Shown: one piece after another, positions 24,677 to 32,213 of the stretch
Numbering within the stretch: the stretch's first letter is position 1
How the letters are laid out: each line of letters starts with the position of its first letter
Assembly: GCA_016708825.1 (NCBI GenBank)
Contig: JADJEZ010000005.1
Coordinates: 62,001-126,000 of the forward strand
DNA: 64,000 nucleotides
Direction: 5' to 3'
Origin: Betaproteobacteria bacterium
GTDB taxonomy: Bacteria > Pseudomonadota > Gammaproteobacteria > Burkholderiales > Usitatibacteraceae
The notes under the pieces: model-generated
What the model was told of the DNA's origin: nothing
The model's input: the letters and a program-made list of their open reading frames with translations, nothing else
The model's database searches: none
Position numbers and translations under genes: made by a program

Positions 24677-25042
24677 ATGCACGGCATCGTTCTCTTCGCC
24701 CACGGCGCCCGCGACCCCGAGTGGGCGCGGCCTTTCGAGGCCATCCGAGACGCCGTTCGCGCCCGGCGCCCCGAGTTTCCCGTCGAGCTCGCCTACCTGG
24801 AACTCATGCGTCCCGGGCTCGAGGAGGCCGTGCAGGGCCTCGTCGCCAAGGGCGCCGCCGCGATCACCATCTTCCCGCTCTTCATGGCACCGGGCGGGCA
24901 CCTCCGCAACGACCTGCCGCGGATCGTCCAGGGCCTGCGCGAGAAGCATGTGGGCTTGCCCATCGCGATCCAGACCGCGGTCGGCGAAGTGCCGGAGATC
25001 CTCGACGCCATCGCCGGATGGGTCCTCGCGAGCGTCGACTAG
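24677..25042 (+). CDS. cbiX: CbiX-type sirohydrochlorin chelatase, short form
   Basis: A 121-residue single-domain chelatase that puts cobalt, nickel or iron into sirohydrochlorin. The N-terminal His of VLFAHGARDPEWARP and the second His of LFMAPGGHLRNDLP are the two metal-handling residues of the family. The single-domain size fits CbiX-small, which acts as a homodimer. Which metal it inserts is not shown. It starts 8 bases after dut and its stop is two bases from the end of a convergent lipoprotein gene. Confidence 0.87.
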   Translation: MHGIVLFAHGARDPEWARPFEAIRDAVRARRPEFPVELAYLELMRPGLEEAVQGLVAKGAAAITIFPLFMAPGGHLRNDLPRIVQGLREKHVGLPIAIQTAVGEVPEILDAIAGWVLASVD

Positions 25043-25043
25043 C

Positions 25044-25340
25044 TCAGCGCGGGGCGCACATCGACAGGCCGTCGTTCCAGCCCATGCGGTAGCGGGCATC
25101 CTTCGCGTAGCGCTTTTCGTTCTTGCGCCCGTACTCGGATTGCTTCGCGGTCTCGCAGCCGTCGATGTAGCCGTCGCGCACGGCGGGCGGGTAGCCGGCG
25201 AGGTTGTACGCGGGGCGCGGGGCCTTCGCGCGGCGCTCCTGCGCCTCGCGGGGTGACTCCTCCGGCGCAGCAGCGGGCGGCGCCACCGCGCAGGAAGCCA
25301 GGAGTAGTGCCGTGAGGAGGAGGGTCGCCGGTCGGCGCAT
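25044..25340 (-). CDS. Small lipoprotein of unknown function
   Basis: A 98-residue protein with a lipoprotein signal: LLLTALLLASC, Cys at about residue 17. The mature part has a conserved-looking core, YPPAVRDGYIDGCETAKQS then MGWNDGLSMC, with two cysteines that could form a disulfide. Tandem DGY...DG and GWNDG motifs suggest a short repeat fold. Similar lipoproteins occur in other proteobacteria but I know no function. It is transcribed away from the DUF192 gene and convergent with cbiX. Confidence 0.75.
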   Translation of the reverse strand: MRRPATLLLTALLLASCAVAPPAAAPEESPREAQERRAKAPRPAYNLAGYPPAVRDGYIDGCETAKQSEYGRKNEKRYAKDARYRMGWNDGLSMCAPR

Positions 25341-25392
25341 CGGGTGTCTCGTGCGTTATGCTGCCAGCGCCGAATCGATGGGAGCTGTTTTC

Positions 25393-25863
25393 GTGGAAGC
25401 CATTCTACCCGCGGTGTTTTCCCGCAGCGTCGCGTGGCGCATGCTCGCGGCCGCGATCCTTGCCGCCACCGCGCTCGCGCGGGCGCAGGCGCCGCCGCCG
25501 GTCATCCAGGTCAAGGTCGCGGGCCACGCCTTGCGCGTGGAAGTCGTGGCGACGACCGAGCAACGCGCGCGCGGCCTCATGTTCCGCGACAAGCTCGGCA
25601 AGAACGACGGCATGCTGTTCGTCTTCGACGAGCCCGGCTACCACGCGATGTGGATGAAGAACACGCCCCTGCCCCTGTCGGTCGCCTTCCTCGACGGCGA
25701 GGGACGCATCCTGAACATCGCCGACATGGCGCCCGAAACCCTCGACCCGCACGCCGCCGCGGGCCCCGCGCGCTACGCGATCGAGACCAACCGGGGCTGG
25801 TTCGCCGCTCGCAAGGTCAAGGCGGGGGACCGGGTTTCCGGCCTCCCCAAGCCGCCACACTGA
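25393..25863 (+). CDS. DUF192-family secreted protein
   Basis: About 156 residues. A hydrophobic export signal (MLAAAILAATALARAQA) is followed by the DUF192 fold: EVVATTEQRARGLMFRDKLG, MLFVFDEPGYHAMWMKNTP, SVAFLDGEGRILNIADM and the end FAARKVKAGDRV. DUF192 proteins are small beta-barrel proteins of unknown role, often exported. The start is undecided among ATG 25378, GTG 25393 and ATG 25441; I choose the GTG because GGGAG lies 8-9 bases upstream of it and no such site precedes the others. It is divergent from the lipoprotein gene. Confidence 0.82.
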   Translation: MEAILPAVFSRSVAWRMLAAAILAATALARAQAPPPVIQVKVAGHALRVEVVATTEQRARGLMFRDKLGKNDGMLFVFDEPGYHAMWMKNTPLPLSVAFLDGEGRILNIADMAPETLDPHAAAGPARYAIETNRGWFAARKVKAGDRVSGLPKPPH

Positions 25864-25875
25864 GCGGCGACGCCT

Positions 25876-26383
25876 TCAGCCGCCGAAGACGGCGGTGCGG
25901 AAGAGCCCGCCGGAGGCGGACATGAAGAAGAGCATCGGCATGGAAAGCACGACGTTCAGCCGCGAGGCGAGGAACGTGACCCAGCGCGCGCGACTTCTCC
26001 TCCTCGGAGGCCGGCACGAGGCCAAGGATCTTCTTCTGGTTCGGCCAGATGATCGCCCACACGTTCACGAACATGATCGTGCCCAGCCAGGCGCCGACGC
26101 CGATGGGCACGTAGGCGCGCTCCTTGAAGAGGAAGGCCTCGTCCGCCTTGTCGCCGAGGAGCCACATGCCCGCGAACCAGGTGAGCACCGCGGCCCAGCG
26201 GAAGTAGAAGAGCGCGCGCGGCGCGATGTGCTTCGCGATGCCGGCCGCGGTGCCGTCGGCCTGCGCATCCTTCATCGCGGCCGCCTGCACGAAATTGAAG
26301 TAGTAGAGGAGACCGACCCACATCACGCCGGCCAGGATGTGCACCCAGCGGCCCACGCCGTAATGGACGAATTCCACGCTCAT
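25876..26383 (-). CDS. PuuD-like membrane protein (Urate_ox_N family, one frameshift)
   Basis: A membrane protein of about 168 residues. It starts MSVEFVHYGVGRWVHILAGV and has helices around WVGLLYYFNFVQAAAM, FYFRWAAVLTWFAGMWLLG and WLGTIMFVNVWAIIWPNQKK. The block HILAGVMWVGLLYY...NF matches the membrane half of urate hydroxylase PuuD (PF06181), but the cytochrome c half is absent. One extra base near 25990 breaks the frame; removing it gives a natural ending TFLASRLNVVLSMPMLFFM...GLFRTAVFGG and stop at 25876. Family members this short are common in proteobacteria and their role in urate oxidation is doubtful. The ATG overlaps the stop of a 32-codon gene. Confidence 0.75.
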
Positions 26384-26478
26384 CCCCCCACCAGCGAGCG
26401 CACGAGGTAGTACAGGACGGCGGTGAGGGCGAGTCCGCAGAGGACCGTGCCGGGGAGGGAATCGAGGGGGTTTTTCAT
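26380..26478 (-). CDS. 32-residue single-span membrane peptide
   Basis: MKNPLDSLPGTVLCGLAL then a hydrophobic run to LVRSLVGG: one predicted membrane helix at residues 8-28. Its stop overlaps the ATG of the PuuD-like gene by four bases (ATGA), which argues that it is really translated and coupled. A TAGAAT box lies 41 bases upstream. Too short for usual gene finders. I suggest, as inference only, a small accessory subunit of the membrane protein next to it. Confidence 0.6.
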   Translation of the reverse strand: MKNPLDSLPGTVLCGLALTAVLYYLVRSLVGG

Positions 26479-26518
26479 CGCGGTGGGCCGGTTGCGTCGA
26501 AGGCGCGGGATGCAACGG

Positions 26519-26524
26519 ATTCTA
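26519..26524 (-). promoter_or_regulatory. Possible -10 box for the small membrane gene pair
   Basis: TAGAAT on the minus strand, 41 bases before the 32-codon gene. The -35 region is not convincing. Next to it (26568-26592) is an unusual A/T-rich island with four AAT units. Confidence 0.35.
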
Positions 26525-26594
26525 GCACGGCGGAAAGCACCGGGACTTCCCGGGAACCCGGAAAACCCCAATAATAATAATGGGTTATATCCCT

Positions 26595-27578
26595 TTACGC
26601 CGCCACGCGCCCGGCCTGCAGCGAGACGACGGCCCTGGCCCGTGCGAAGTCGGGTGCCGCCCCGGCGGCGAACACGCAGGCCGCGGCGAGATCCACGAGC
26701 GGCGGCGGCGCGGGAACGGTTCGTGCGACGACGGCGCGCATCCAGGGCACGAGCCGGCCCGTCGCCGAAAACGCGGCGTGGTGGGATCGGTCGACGCTCT
26801 CGGCCTCGAACAGGGCGGTCTCGCCTCCGGCCGAAAGCAGCGTGATGCGCGGCCGGAAGGCGAAGTTGCACCCGGACGCCTGCGCCGGCCACGACATCAG
26901 CAGCACTTCCCCGCCGGTGGCCGGGAGGAGATCGGCGACCCGCGCGCTCGCCGTCCCGGGAACGCTCATCGCCAGGCGCACCGCGCCCACGGCCCCGGGG
27001 TCCATCGCATGGGCTGCGAGGTGCGCGGCATTGGTGCTTCCCAGTCGCGTGCGAAGCGCAAGCAGGTCGCCGAGCGCAGGCGAGAGCAGCTGGACCGGCA
27101 GGAACACGGTGCCGCAGGCGCGCAGGTCGCGCTCCGCGTCCGCGAGCGTCGCGCTGGGCAACACGCCGAATTCCCGAAGCAGCCACGGTGCCGACGGCCC
27201 CTGCAGCGCATCGAGCGACCCGTGCAGCGCCACCGGCACATCGAAGCGGCGCAGGAACAGCGCGAGCAACACGCAGAACGCCTCTTCGCCGGCGACGAGC
27301 CCGTGCAGCGGGATCGCGATCGGGCGCCGCGCTAGCGGGGCCGGGAAACGCGCCTGGCGCGCGGCCAGCGCCCGATGCAGCCCGAGCAGCTCCGCCGGCG
27401 ACTCGCCGGCGATCGTGAGCGAAGCGAGCAGCGCGCCCAGCTCGAGTTCCGGCAAGGCGCCGTCCAGGACGGCGCCCCACAACGCGCAGGCTTCGACGTC
27501 GTCCAGGCGCGCTCCCGTTTCCCCTGGAGCCCAGGCGCACCGCGACAACCTGCGAAGCACCGGAGAGATCGAATGCAT
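26595..27578 (-). CDS. ybiB: YbiB/TrpD2-family protein
   Basis: A 327-residue member of the anthranilate phosphoribosyltransferase-like family. The helical N-terminal domain is clear (DVEACALWGAVLDGALPELE, LGALLASLTIAGESPAELLG), followed by the alpha/beta part with PIAIPLHGLVAGEEAF and a GSLDALQGPSAPW stretch in the place of the TrpD phosphoribosyl loop. TrpD2/YbiB proteins have lost anthranilate binding and bind nucleic acid, with an SOS link in E. coli. No other trp gene is near, which fits. The gene is transcribed away from srkA. Confidence 0.72.
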   Translation of the reverse strand: MHSISPVLRRLSRCAWAPGETGARLDDVEACALWGAVLDGALPELELGALLASLTIAGESPAELLGLHRALAARQARFPAPLARRPIAIPLHGLVAGEEAFCVLLALFLRRFDVPVALHGSLDALQGPSAPWLLREFGVLPSATLADAERDLRACGTVFLPVQLLSPALGDLLALRTRLGSTNAAHLAAHAMDPGAVGAVRLAMSVPGTASARVADLLPATGGEVLLMSWPAQASGCNFAFRPRITLLSAGGETALFEAESVDRSHHAAFSATGRLVPWMRAVVARTVPAPPPLVDLAAACVFAAGAAPDFARARAVVSLQAGRVAA

Positions 27579-27749
27579 GGCTTGCGCTCCTGATGAGTGG
27601 CTTGCCCACCGTTGGCAGGACTGTTGGCGGAACTGTTAGCAGGACGCGTGCCACGAAAGGCCCCGCGGGGCGAACGCGCCGCCGCGGACGCCCGCCCGCA
27701 CCGGCAAGGTGCGATGCTGCAGCGCAGCAGGCCCAATCGGGGGCGGCCG

Positions 27750-27755
27750 TACAAT
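27750..27755 (+). promoter_or_regulatory. -10 box placing the srkA start at +1
   Basis: TACAAT ends six bases before the GTG start at 27762, the same spacing as before coaBC. If used, the message would be leaderless. The -35 region is poor. Confidence 0.35.
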
Positions 27756-27761
27756 ACGCCG

Positions 27762-28781
27762 GTGAACGACGCTCCCTCCGCCCCGCCCTACGCGGGACTC
27801 ACGCCCGACGTCGTGCTCCACGCCGTCGAGAGCACGGGATTTCTCGCCGACGGCCACCAGCTCGCGCTCAACAGCTACGAGAACCGCGTCTACCAGGTGG
27901 GCCTCGAGGAGGACCAGGGCGGCCCCCTCGGTGAGGCGCGCTTCCTCGTGGCGAAGTTCTACCGGCCCGGACGCTGGACGGACGAGGAAATCCTCGAGGA
28001 GCATCGCTTCGCGAGCGAACTGGCGGACCGGGAGATCCCGGTGGTGGCCGCGCTCGAGATCGCGGGCACGACGCTGCATCACCACGGGGGCTTTCGCTTC
28101 TCGCTGTATCCGCGCCGCGGCGGGCGGGCGCCCGAGCTCGAGGATCCGGTGACGCTCGAATGGCTGGGGCGGTTCATCGGCCGCATTCACGGCGTCGGAG
28201 CGGCGAAGCCGTTCGAGCACCGGCCCGCGCTCGACGTGCAGTCCTTCGGCGTGGCCTCGCGGGACTGGCTCCTCGCGCACGACTGCATTCCCGCCGACCT
28301 GCGCGAGGCGTGGTCCGGCGCCGCCGCGCTCGCGATCGAGGCGGCCCAGTGCGCCTTCGACCGCGCGCGGCATGTCGCGCGCATCCGCCTGCACGGCGAT
28401 TGCCACGCGGGCAACGTGCTCTGGACTCCCGGCGGGCCGCACTTCGTCGATTTCGACGACGCGCGCACCGGCCCCGCGGTGCAGGACCTGTGGATGCTTC
28501 TTTCCGGCAGCCGTGCCGACATGTCCGCGCAGCTTCGCCACGTGCTCACGGGCTACGAGGATTTCGCCGATTTCGACGACCGCGAGTTGGGGCTGGTGGA
28601 GGCGCTGCGCACGCTGCGCCTGCTCCACTATTCCGCATGGCTCGCCCGCCGCTGGGACGACCCGGCCTTCCCGATGGCCTTTCCGTGGTTCAACACGCAG
28701 AAGTACTGGCAGGACCGCGTGCTCGAGCTGAAGGAGCAGGTCGCCGCGATGCAGGAGCCGCCGCTCGTCCCGGCGCGCTGA
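27762..28781 (+). CDS. srkA: Stress response kinase A (RdoA/SrkA)
   Basis: A 339-residue protein kinase of the aminoglycoside-phosphotransferase fold. Nucleotide region: ALNSYENRVYQVGLEE and FLVAKFYRPGRWTDEEI with the conserved Lys. Catalytic loop IRLHGDCHAGNVLW, metal loop HFVDFDDARTGPAVQD, and the late HYSAWLARRWDDPAFP typical of SrkA. SrkA protects cells against envelope and oxidative stress. The GTG at 27762 starts the protein as VNDAPSAPPYAGLTPD, matching family starts. An open frame upstream to 27597 looks non-coding. It ends 4 bases before the end of the convergent LysR gene. Confidence 0.92.
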   Translation: MNDAPSAPPYAGLTPDVVLHAVESTGFLADGHQLALNSYENRVYQVGLEEDQGGPLGEARFLVAKFYRPGRWTDEEILEEHRFASELADREIPVVAALEIAGTTLHHHGGFRFSLYPRRGGRAPELEDPVTLEWLGRFIGRIHGVGAAKPFEHRPALDVQSFGVASRDWLLAHDCIPADLREAWSGAAALAIEAAQCAFDRARHVARIRLHGDCHAGNVLWTPGGPHFVDFDDARTGPAVQDLWMLLSGSRADMSAQLRHVLTGYEDFADFDDRELGLVEALRTLRLLHYSAWLARRWDDPAFPMAFPWFNTQKYWQDRVLELKEQVAAMQEPPLVPAR

Positions 28782-28785
28782 GGCG

Positions 28786-29742
28786 TCAGCGCCGGCGCCG
28801 GCGCGACTCGCCCTTCGCCTGCCCGGTGAGCCAGCGCCGGAAAGTGCTCGCCGCGGCATGCTCGGCGAGCGCCAGGGGCGTGACCAGGTAATAGGCGAAA
28901 CGGGTCGGCACCTCGCGCTCGATGGGAACGACCAGGCGCCCTTCCTCGATGTCGGAATCGACGAGGGGGCGCAGCGCGAGCGCGACCCCGACGCCGTCGA
29001 TGGCCGCCTCGTGCACGAGGGAGGCGTTGGAGAACCGCGGCCCCCGCGCGCCGTCCACGCCCTTCGCGCCGACATGCTCCAGCCATTCCTCCCACCCGGG
29101 GCGTTCCTCGTCGCCCGGCGAGGATTCGTCGTGGATGAGCGGGTGGTGCTTCAAGTCGGCGGGCTTGCGCAGCGGCGGGCCCCGGCCCAGGAGCTTGGGG
29201 CTGCACACCGGCACGTAGGACGGGCGGAAGAGCAGGTCCACTTCCATGCCGGGATAGTCCCCGATGCCGAAGCGCACGGCCAGTTGCGCCTCGTCGTCGT
29301 CGCGGCCGGAATCCCGGGGTGCTTCCTCGTCGACGTTGTCGATGGCTTTCAGGGTGCCGATGATGCGCAGGTCGAACTGCGGGTAGGCGGTGGTGAACGA
29401 GCGCAGCCGCGGCATCAGCCAGCGGGCGACGAAGTTGGGCGGGGCCGCGACCGCGATCCGCCCCCTTTCCTCGGCGCGGCGCGCGTGCACCAGGCCCGCC
29501 GCGAAGCAATCGAAGCCCTCGCGCAGCTTCGGCAGCATCGCCTCGGCCGCCGCCGTGAGCTCGATGGCGCGGGTGAGCCTGCGGAAGAGCTCCACGCCGA
29601 GGTACTCCTCGAGGCTCTTCACCTGCTGGGAGATGGCCGCCGGCGTGACGAAAAGCTCCTCGGCGGCGCGCTTGAAGCTGCGGTGCCGCGCGGCCGCTTC
29701 GAAGGCGCGCAGGGCGTTGAGGGGTGGGAGGCGATCGCTCAC
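28786..29742 (-). CDS. LysR-family regulator, GcvA-like
   Basis: A 318-residue LysR protein. The winged helix-turn-helix is at residues 6-65 (LPPLNALRAFEAAARHRSFK, RAAEELFVTPAAISQQVKSL), in the form typical of GcvA-type regulators. The effector domain begins near residue 93 (RIAVAAPPNFVARWLMPRL). It has a long acidic insert around EEAPRDSGRDDDEAQ. The C-terminus is rich in Arg. GcvA controls the glycine cleavage operon, but no gcv gene is here, so the target is unknown. A dyad ATTAG-N5-CTAAC lies 12-26 bases upstream, suited to autoregulation and perhaps control of the divergent 61-codon gene. Confidence 0.86.
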   Translation of the reverse strand: MSDRLPPLNALRAFEAAARHRSFKRAAEELFVTPAAISQQVKSLEEYLGVELFRRLTRAIELTAAAEAMLPKLREGFDCFAAGLVHARRAEERGRIAVAAPPNFVARWLMPRLRSFTTAYPQFDLRIIGTLKAIDNVDEEAPRDSGRDDDEAQLAVRFGIGDYPGMEVDLLFRPSYVPVCSPKLLGRGPPLRKPADLKHHPLIHDESSPGDEERPGWEEWLEHVGAKGVDGARGPRFSNASLVHEAAIDGVGVALALRPLVDSDIEEGRLVVPIEREVPTRFAYYLVTPLALAEHAAASTFRRWLTGQAKGESRRRRR

Positions 29743-29753
29743 AGGGTCTATAG

Positions 29754-29768
29754 ATTAGCTTTTCTAAC
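29754..29768. promoter_or_regulatory. Possible LysR binding dyad
   Basis: ATTAG, five bases, CTAAC: a near-perfect dyad just upstream of the LysR start codon. GcvA-type regulators favour CTAAT half-sites. The fit is seen; binding is inference. Confidence 0.45.
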
Positions 29769-29790
29769 TCAAAGCGCAAGAACAACTCGT

Positions 29791-29819
29791 TTGTTGCGCT
29801 GCACAACCACCACTATATT
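29791..29819 (+). promoter_or_regulatory. Strong sigma-70-like promoter for the 61-codon gene
   Basis: TTGTTG, a 17-base spacer and TATATT. The start of transcription would be near 29826, giving a leader of about 60 bases that ends in an AGGA ribosome site. This is one of the closest consensus matches in the window. Confidence 0.6.
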
Positions 29820-29886
29820 CACTTCCGAAGGCCGTCGAAACAGCCTGCCAGGCTGAGGCGGCCCGGCACCCACACAGGAAATCGCA

Positions 29887-30072
29887 ATGCAACAGTACGA
29901 AATGATCCAGCAGCACATCGACCGCGCCGAGATCCAGCGCGCCGTCTACCTCGCCGAGCTCGGCTCCAGCGCGATCCTCGCGACGTGGAAAGGCATCCGG
30001 CGGGCCGCCGATGCCCTGCTCACCGTCGCCCGCGCCAAGTCGCGCAACAACGTCTTCACGTTCGACGCATAG
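29887..30072 (+). CDS. 61-residue protein of unknown function
   Basis: MQQYEMIQQHIDRAEIQRAV begins a charged helix, followed by a hydrophobic centre (YLAELGSSAILATWKGI) and a basic stretch (RRAADALLTVARAKSRNN) ending VFTFDA. It may be a short amphipathic or membrane-associated protein; no domain is recognised. CACAGGAAAT before the ATG is a good ribosome site and a near-consensus promoter lies upstream, so it is probably highly expressed. It is divergent from a LysR regulator across 144 bases. I would not assign a function. Confidence 0.66.
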   Translation: MQQYEMIQQHIDRAEIQRAVYLAELGSSAILATWKGIRRAADALLTVARAKSRNNVFTFDA

Positions 30073-30170
30073 CCGCATCGCGCCGGGGCACGGCGCGAGG
30101 CCAGCCCTCCTCCGAGAGCGGGGCCGCCACCGGCGCGAGGTAACATGCGGTTTTCGCCGAACCGCACCGC

Positions 30171-30839
30171 ATGAGCGTCTCCCCGCTGCCCACGCTGTCG
30201 TTGCTCGAGACCCGGGTTCTCGGGGTGCTCGCCGAGAAGCAGCACACCGTCCCGGACACCTACCCGCTCACCCTCAATGCGCTGGTGGCGGGCTGCAACC
30301 AGAAGACGAGCCGCCATCCCATCCTCGAGGCCACCGAGCCCGAGGTGCAGGCAGCGCTCGACCACCTGAAGTCCCTGTCGCTCGCCATCGAGTCGAGCGG
30401 CGGGCGCGTGATGCGCTACGCGCACAACACCGGGCGCGTGCTCGGCGTGCCCCCACAGTCGGTGGCGATCCTCGCCTCGCTCTTCCTGCGCGGGCCGCAG
30501 ACCGTGGGCGAACTGCGGATCAACACCGAGCGGCTGCACCGCTTCGGCGACCTGTCCGCGGTCCAGGGGTTCCTGGACGAACTGGCCGAGCTTCCCGCGG
30601 GTGCGCTCGTTCGCGAACTGCCCCGCGCGCCGGGCGCACGCGAGACGCGGTGGGCGCACCTGCTCTCCGGGGAGCCGGCCGTGGAGTCCCCGCCCGTCCC
30701 GGCCCTCGCCACGGGAAACGTCGAATCGATCACCGTGGGCGAGATCGCCGCGCTCAAGTCCAACGTGGATCGGCTCGAGCGCGAGGTTGCCGAATTGCGC
30801 GAGACCGTCGCGAAGCTCTGCCGGTCCCTCGGCGAGTAG
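30171..30839 (+). CDS. yceH: YceH-family (DUF480) protein
   Basis: A 222-residue protein of the DUF480 family. It has two winged-helix domains: the first near residues 8-85 (LLETRVLGVLAEKQHTVPDT, YPLTLNALVAGCNQKTSR), the second near 95-170 (ILASLFLRGPQTVGELRINT). A coiled C-terminal tail (LKSNVDRLEREVAELRETV) is usual. The fold suggests DNA binding but the target is not known in any organism that I can cite. It stands alone, preceded by a TAACAT box. Confidence 0.88.
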   Translation: MSVSPLPTLSLLETRVLGVLAEKQHTVPDTYPLTLNALVAGCNQKTSRHPILEATEPEVQAALDHLKSLSLAIESSGGRVMRYAHNTGRVLGVPPQSVAILASLFLRGPQTVGELRINTERLHRFGDLSAVQGFLDELAELPAGALVRELPRAPGARETRWAHLLSGEPAVESPPVPALATGNVESITVGEIAALKSNVDRLEREVAELRETVAKLCRSLGE

Positions 30840-30903
30840 GCGCCGCCGTGGCGACCCGCGCACAGGCGTAGCATGGGCCCTCGCTTCCAACAGGCGCACC
30901 GCA

Positions 30904-31173
30904 ATGACCGCAGCTCCCAAGTTCAATGCCCGGCTCACCGACCTCGCCTCGAGGATCTATATCGATCTCGTGCGCGACAGCGTCGCGCAGCCCGACGGTG
31001 GCGCGAAGGCGCCGGCCGAGGCCGAGCGGCTGGCCCGCATGAGTTTCGAGTTCTCGAAGAGCTTTCACCGCGTCCTCGACCAGCTGAACGCGGAAAACGA
31101 GCCCAAGAACGTCGGCTTCACGGTCCAGCTCGACGACATCGCCGCGTGGAGCAAGCCGTCGGATACTCCCTGA
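30904..31173 (+). CDS. 89-residue protein of unknown function
   Basis: MTAAPKFNARLTDLASRIYI then DLVRDSVAQPDGGAKAPA, a helical ARMSFEFSKSFHRVLDQLNA and a mixed end. It looks soluble and mostly helical, with no cysteine. I do not recognise a family. Codon usage and third-position GC match the neighbours. It lies between yceH and corA on the same strand and may be an independent short gene. The gap after it (31174-31240) contains a GC hairpin but nothing else I can read. Confidence 0.55.
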   Translation: MTAAPKFNARLTDLASRIYIDLVRDSVAQPDGGAKAPAEAERLARMSFEFSKSFHRVLDQLNAENEPKNVGFTVQLDDIAAWSKPSDTP

Positions 31174-31240
31174 CCAGGCTCCCGCGCGAAGGCAGGCCCG
31201 GGCGGGCGACGCCCGCGGCATCCGGCGCCCGGGCAGCGCC

Positions 31241-32206
31241 ATGCTAGTCAACTGCGTCGCCTACCAGGAGGGGCGCAAGCTCGCCGACGTCCCGGTCGAG
31301 GCGATCAGCGACTACGTGGGCCGGCCCGAGTGCTTCGTCTGGGTGGCCCTGAAGGACCCCACGCCGGAGGAACTCGCGCAGCTGCAGGAGGAGTTCGGCC
31401 TGCACGACCTCGCGGTGGAGGATGCGCGCAAGGGCAACCAGCGGCCAAAGCTCGAGGAGTACGGCAACTCGCTCTTCGCGGTGCTCCACAGCATCGACAT
31501 CCGGGCAGGCGAGCTGCACGTGGCGGAGATCGATCTCTTCGTCGGCAGGAACTTCGTCCTGTCCGTGCGCCAGGGAACGGAACAGGGCTTCGCCGCGGTG
31601 CGCGCGCGCACCGAACGCGAGCCGGAACTGCTGCGCCAGGGCGCGGGCTTCGTCTTCTACGCCCTCATCGACGCCGTCGTCGACCGCTACTTTCCCGTCG
31701 TCGACGCGCTCGAGATGGAGCTCGAGTCGCTCGAGGGCCGCATCTTCGAGGGCGCCACCCCGCGCGCGAACCTCGAGGCGCTCTACGGCCTGAAGCAGAA
31801 GCTCATGACCGTGAAGCACGCCGTCGACCCGCTCATCGAAGCGGTGGGCAAGCTCCACGGCGGGCGCGTGCCGCAGGTCTGCCAAGGAACGCAGGAGTAC
31901 TTCCGCGACGTCTACGACCACCTGCTGCGGCTGAGCCAGGTGATCGACAGCCTGCGCGACACCGTCACCACCGCCATGTCGGTGAACGTCGCGATGATCT
32001 CGCTCGCCGAGAGCGAGGTGACCAAGCGGCTCGCCGCCTACGCCGCCCTCGTGGCCGTGCCGACGATGATCGCGGGAATCTACGGCATGAACTTCAAGCA
32101 CATCCCGGAACTCGACTGGACCTTCGGCTACCCTCTCGCGATCAGCGCGATGGTCGCGATCGACGTCTGGCTGTTCCTGCGGTTTCGCAAGGCACGCTGG
32201 CTCTGA
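31241..32206 (+). CDS. corA: CorA-family magnesium/divalent cation channel
   Basis: A 321-residue transporter. The N-terminal cytoplasmic domain is about 1-250 (FVWVALKDPTPEELAQLQEE, GLHDLAVEDARKGNQRPKLE). Two C-terminal helices follow, the first bearing the selectivity motif YGMN in IAGIYGMNFKHIPEL, followed by LDWTFGYPLAI and a basic tail. Pentameric CorA carries Mg2+, Co2+ or Ni2+ inward. All key features are present. A second Mg transporter of another family, MgtE-like, is near 59 kb. Confidence 0.93.
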   Translation: MLVNCVAYQEGRKLADVPVEAISDYVGRPECFVWVALKDPTPEELAQLQEEFGLHDLAVEDARKGNQRPKLEEYGNSLFAVLHSIDIRAGELHVAEIDLFVGRNFVLSVRQGTEQGFAAVRARTEREPELLRQGAGFVFYALIDAVVDRYFPVVDALEMELESLEGRIFEGATPRANLEALYGLKQKLMTVKHAVDPLIEAVGKLHGGRVPQVCQGTQEYFRDVYDHLLRLSQVIDSLRDTVTTAMSVNVAMISLAESEVTKRLAAYAALVAVPTMIAGIYGMNFKHIPELDWTFGYPLAISAMVAIDVWLFLRFRKARWL

Positions 32207-32213
32207 GGAAGAC

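Noticed and set aside
25876..26383. Functional urate hydroxylase
   Set aside because: Only the membrane half of the family is present, the cytochrome c part is absent, and no purine-degradation gene is near.
31174..31240. Magnesium riboswitch before corA
   Set aside because: Only 67 bases are available and they form simple GC hairpins without the known M-box or mgtA-leader layout.
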